From: Pseudomonadota bacterium
Lineage (GTDB): Bacteria; Desulfobacterota; JADFVX01
Reading direction: 5' to 3'
NCBI GenBank assembly: GCA_015222555.1
Contig: JADFVM010000036.1
Coordinates: 1 to 26,045 of the forward strand
Length of the DNA: 26,045 nucleotides
Below the pieces are notes generated by a model that saw only the letters and a program-made list of their open reading frames with translations, had not been told where the DNA came from and made no database searches. Shown here piece after piece: positions 23,235 through 26,045 of the stretch. Each line of letters starts with the position of its first letter. The first letter of the stretch is position 1. A program made the position numbers and the translations under genes.

Positions 23235-24574
23235 ACCAAATTCCGTTCCTTAAGAAAGGCCTCAACCATACTACCAAGTCCGGGCTCCCCTGCCTCTGCA
23301 AACTCGTAGCTGACGCGAACAACCGGTTTATTGATCTCTATCAAAGCTCCAAGATCGCAGGGCGTTGCAGCGATCACCACATCGGCAACGGCACGGTTGA
23401 TGGTATCCCTGAGCGCCTCGAGCTGAGAAGGATTATAGCCCACCGCTGGGAGCACGGGCCCGATGTGGGGATATTGGCTAAAGAGTTTGGCAATCTCATC
23501 CACCGCCACGCTGCGGGGATCGATGATTTCGGCCGCCTCGGCCTCCTTTGCGGCAACAAGGCCCGCCCCGTAGGACATCCCACCGTGGGTAATCGTCGGA
23601 CCGTCTTCCACAACCAGGACACGTTTGCCACGAACCGCCTCGGGATCATCCAGCTTAACCGGTGAGGCACCACGAACTATGCTTGCAGTGGGGTTGATTC
23701 TGCGGGTACTTTCGATGACGCGCTCAATATCCGCCTCACGCGCCGAGTTCACCTTGGCCACGACAACGATGTCTGCCATACGCAGCACGGCCTCACCTGG
23801 ATGATGGGTGGTCTCGTGGCCCGGTCGCAAGGGATCGACAAGCACGACATGCAGATCGGGGCGGATAAAGGGAAAATCGTTGTTGCCGCCATCCCACAAT
23901 ATCAGATCAGTCTCCCTTTCAGCACGGGCTACGATCTTGGCGTAATCGACACCGGCATATACCACGTTGCCGATCGCCAGGTGTGGTTCATACTCTTCCC
24001 TCTCCTCAATGGTGCACCTGGCAGTACTGAGCTCGGCCTGAGTCTTAAAGCACTGAACAACCTCCCCTTCGAGGTCGCCGTAAGGCATGGGATGGCGGAT
24101 GACCGCCACATGCAGACCATGCTCTTTCAGCAGTTTTGAGAGCCAGCGTGTAGTCTGTGACTTGCCGCAGCCCGTTCTGACTGCAGAGACTGCAATGACC
24201 GGCACCTTTGTCTGCAGCATGGTGCGCTCGGGACCTAACAGTATGAAATCGGCCCCTGCGGCCAGGGCGATGGAGGCCCTGTGCATTACACGGGCATGGC
24301 TGACATCACTGTAGGCAAAGACAACGATATCGACATGCTCGCTGCGGCAGAGATGCTCCAGTTCCCTCTCATCGACAATGGGAATGCCCTCCGGGTAGTG
24401 CTCGCCCGCAAGGGATGGTGGATAGCGACGCCCGGCGATTTCCGGAATCTGCGTGGCGGTGAAGGCGATCACCCTGGTGCCGGGATCATCACGATAGACC
24501 ATGTTGAAATTGTGGAAATCACGGCCTGCCGCTCCCATTATAATGACGCAAGTTTGCTTTTCTTTGTTAGACAT
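23231..24574 (-). CDS. Predicted GTPase related to cyclic 2,3-diphosphoglycerate synthetase
   Basis: This 447-residue protein begins with a Rossmann-like domain (VIIMGAAGRDFHNFNMVYR, then VDIVVFAYSDVSH) and has a P-loop TGCGKSQTTR with GCGKS at 135-139, followed by a MobB-like nucleotide-binding domain (DLILWDGGNNDFPFIRPDLHVVLVDPLRPGHE in pieces). This layout is that of the archaeal cyclic 2,3-diphosphoglycerate synthetase and of a bacterial group annotated as predicted GTPase. Bacteria are not known to need that osmolyte as methanogens do, so the role here is open. It stands tail to tail with arcC, 4 bp overlapping, and shares the high G+C of the ornithine genes, which suggests a role with carbamoyl-phosphate or ornithine metabolism. 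GAGAGAAG precedes the ATG. Confidence 0.85.
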   Translation of the reverse strand: MSNKEKQTCVIIMGAAGRDFHNFNMVYRDDPGTRVIAFTATQIPEIAGRRYPPSLAGEHYPEGIPIVDERELEHLCRSEHVDIVVFAYSDVSHARVMHRASIALAAGADFILLGPERTMLQTKVPVIAVSAVRTGCGKSQTTRWLSKLLKEHGLHVAVIRHPMPYGDLEGEVVQCFKTQAELSTARCTIEEREEYEPHLAIGNVVYAGVDYAKIVARAERETDLILWDGGNNDFPFIRPDLHVVLVDPLRPGHETTHHPGEAVLRMADIVVVAKVNSAREADIERVIESTRRINPTASIVRGASPVKLDDPEAVRGKRVLVVEDGPTITHGGMSYGAGLVAAKEAEAAEIIDPRSVAVDEIAKLFSQYPHIGPVLPAVGYNPSQLEALRDTINRAVADVVIAATPCDLGALIEINKPVVRVSYEFAEAGEPGLGSMVEAFLKERNLV

Positions 24575-25253
24575 CTAAGGCTTCTCTCACTCTTTTATAT
24601 ATAACTATCAACTCTTGCAGTAATACACAATGCAAAATTAAAGATAGGATCCTCGGACCAACTATTTTTAATTAGGATAATTATGAGGCCGAACGAAAAA
24701 ACAATGACTACTTCCTGAAAGTGTGATTCTGTCAATACCTTCAATCTACACATGTTACTAGTTGTAATCCACAAACCTCTACCTCTTCTCATTGTTGCAC
24801 CTCAAACTTGAACGAATCGTTTATTCTTTTCAATATTAACATAAGAAACCCTGCGAAAGACTTCCGGGTAAGCTTCTTCAGAATCCCATATGATAAAATT
24901 TTTTGCGCTATGAATTCAAGCATGCTTCAATATCTCTTAAACTTTCTCGTCCAGCGAGTTGAGAAAAAGAATGAATTCAAATCAAAAAAGATATAAAGTT
25001 AGATAGTGCTATTTAAAAGTTAACCGGACAGTAGTGCCTTCAATTTATAATCTTTCTTTAATCTTGCTTGTGTTAAAATTTTTCTATCAGTTGCTTCGCT
25101 ATCATTCACGGATAAAAAATGGAAGAAAAGAGGTAGAAGATAGGCTCTCGGAATAGCGGGAGAGGCTCGAAGCACTTTTTTTCTGAATAAAGAAACTTTA
25201 TCGTCCCACGGCAACAAATTACCAACAAGCAATTAAACATAAAGGAGATACAA
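24575..25253. other. AT-rich intergenic region without a convincing gene
   Basis: The base composition falls sharply at the end of the ornithine locus. Short open frames here have poor starts, low-complexity sequence and no recognisable motifs. The one structured patch is at 25143-25168, where GGCTC occurs as a direct repeat and CTCTC (25145-25149) can pair with GAGAG (25160-25164), about 90 bp before the hemerythrin start. No clear promoter was found. A Shine-Dalgarno AAAGGAG near 25240-25246 belongs to the hemerythrin gene. Confidence 0.5.
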
Positions 25254-25661
25254 ATGGCATTGATTAACTGGAATGACAACATGAGTGTGAATGTAGCCGA
25301 AATTGACAGGCAACATAAAAAGTTAATAGACCTGATTAATGAATTGTATGATGGTATGATGGCGGGAAAATCAAATGAAGTTCTGGGGAAAGTACTTAAT
25401 GAACTGATAAAATACACGGCGGAACATTTTTCAACTGAGGAAAGATATTTTGAGAAGTTCAATTTTCCCGGGGCGCTCAGTCATAAGGACGATCACGCTG
25501 AATTAGTTAAAAAAATCACCGACTTTAAAACGACCTTTGATGCAGGGAAAATGGTTCTTTCAATGGATGTAATGAAATTTCTAAAGGGTTGGCTCACAAA
25601 TCATATTCAAGGTACAGACAAGAAATATACCACCTGTTTCAATGAAAACGGTTTGAGATAG
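25254..25661 (+). CDS. Bacteriohemerythrin
   Basis: This is a 135-residue single-domain hemerythrin that binds O2 at a non-heme di-iron centre. All seven ligands are present: His21 (DRQHKKL), His58 and Glu62 (AEHFSTEE), His77 and His81 (SHKDDH), His117 and Asp122 (NHIQGTD). This spacing is almost identical to that of the Methylococcus capsulatus protein. No fused sensory domain is present, so it is a free cytoplasmic protein; in anaerobes a role in O2 binding or detoxification is usual. AAAGGAG lies about 7 nt before the ATG. Confidence 0.95.
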   Translation: MALINWNDNMSVNVAEIDRQHKKLIDLINELYDGMMAGKSNEVLGKVLNELIKYTAEHFSTEERYFEKFNFPGALSHKDDHAELVKKITDFKTTFDAGKMVLSMDVMKFLKGWLTNHIQGTDKKYTTCFNENGLR

Positions 25662-25751
25662 TCCCTATAGCCGGCCGCAGTGGACTAAAGAGAAATTATA
25701 CACCTTTTCCAGCTCTTCAATTCACCGTGGCGTTGGGCCTCACGATCTAAC

Positions 25752-25905
25752 CTATTGCTCATCGTTTACAATGGGCAGAGTCGCAATAACGGTGCGTCCC
25801 TTTTCATCAGGTAGGCTCTCAACATGAACTGATCGTCATGGGCTTCAATAATCTCCTTGACGATTGAAAGCCCCAGGCCACTTAATAAAATTTTTCAAAT
25901 ATGCC
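25752..25905 (-). pseudogene. Decayed C-terminal fragment of a sensor histidine kinase
   Basis: Read on the minus strand, three pieces of a HATPase domain remain. GIFEKFY (an F-box-like piece) ends at a stop near 25884. After a gap that lacks the usual linker, GLGLSIVKEIIEAHD is the G2 box. Then, after a one-base deletion near 25833 (HDG-S would need GACGGATCA but GACGATCA is present), SVHVESLPDEKGRTVIATLP and IVNDEQ follow to a stop at 25752-25754. The N-terminal kinase part is absent from the window side tested. The motifs are clear enough to name the superfamily, not the specific kinase. Confidence 0.72.
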
Positions 25906-25993
25906 TATTTCTTTCTTATAAGGTCTAAAAAAAAGGCTAAAAAAGACAAAAATAATATAATAGTTAATGACCTCCTATACAGCTATATTACCG

Positions 25994-26045
25994 ATGACAC
26001 GGGAGGATTACCTTATTATGCAAGGTGTCTTCATAGCAGAACACA
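25994..26045 (+). CDS. Possible start of a gene cut by the right window edge
   Basis: An ATG at 25994 and a second in-frame ATG at 26018 open a frame that runs to the end of the window, reading MTREDYLIMQGVFIAEH. A perfect TATAAT at 25956-25961 lies about 33 bp upstream of the first ATG, but no good -35 was found; GGGAGG at 26001-26006 is 11 nt before the second ATG. Only 17 codons are visible, so the product cannot be named and the frame may not be real. Confidence 0.3.
   Translation, partial: MTREDYLIMQGVFIAEH

Noticed and set aside
24595..24996. Two short frames in the AT-rich region (65 and 62 codons).
   Set aside because: They rely on weak starts and have low-complexity translations without family features.
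25020..25232. A 70-codon minus-strand frame before the hemerythrin gene.
   Set aside because: It has no ribosome site that stands out, no motif, and lies in the AT-rich leader region; it was not supported as a gene.

Overview
The window looks like a chromosomal segment of an anaerobic, Gram-negative bacterium of the deltaproteobacterial (Desulfobacterota-like) kind. The signs are an outer-membrane polysaccharide porin, a tetraheme c-type cytochrome lipoprotein, a selenocysteine tRNA, a bacteriohemerythrin and an amino-acid fermentation pathway. The taxonomic guess rests on gene content only.

Region 1 (1-5942) is ordinary backbone. It holds tRNA-Sec, an acylphosphatase, and a tightly packed minus-strand operon that reads apbE, a Gx-type membrane transporter, nadE, rsmI, a tetraheme cytochrome and a small Lys-rich membrane protein. 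Region 2 (5943-12505) is a regulatory gap of about 440 bp followed by a complete pgaABCD operon for making, de-N-acetylating and exporting poly-beta-1,6-N-acetylglucosamine biofilm polysaccharide.

Region 3 (12570-13363) is a scar. It holds a broken TIGR00300-type (ornithine cyclodeaminase-like) gene with a large internal deletion, a 5-bp frameshift and an in-frame insertion of a small double-hairpin element. The broken gene runs directly into the 3' part of a CAT-anticodon tRNA and that tRNA's terminator. Region 4 (13427-24574) is clearly richer in G+C and looks imported. Its minus-strand operon ord-ortA-ortB-oraS-oraE-orr-alr encodes the oxidative (Stickland-type) ornithine pathway: L-ornithine to D-ornithine (Orr), B12/PLP-dependent 4,5-aminomutation (OraSE), oxidative deamination (Ord), and thiolysis to acetyl-CoA plus D-alanine (OrtAB). 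An alanine racemase at the operon's end could return D-alanine to the L pool. Divergent from it, arcB-arcC (catabolic ornithine carbamoyltransferase and carbamate kinase) would turn citrulline into ornithine with ATP gain. A convergent gene encodes a predicted GTPase related to cyclic 2,3-diphosphoglycerate synthetase. No arginine deiminase (arcA) is present, so as seen the locus suits citrulline or ornithine as substrate.

Region 5 (24575-26045) is AT-rich. It holds a bacteriohemerythrin with all seven iron ligands, a decayed C-terminal piece of a sensor histidine kinase, and possibly the first codons of a gene running off the right edge. No wholly new system is evident. The most interesting parts are the ornithine locus with its alanine racemase and GTPase partner, and the recombination scar at its left border.
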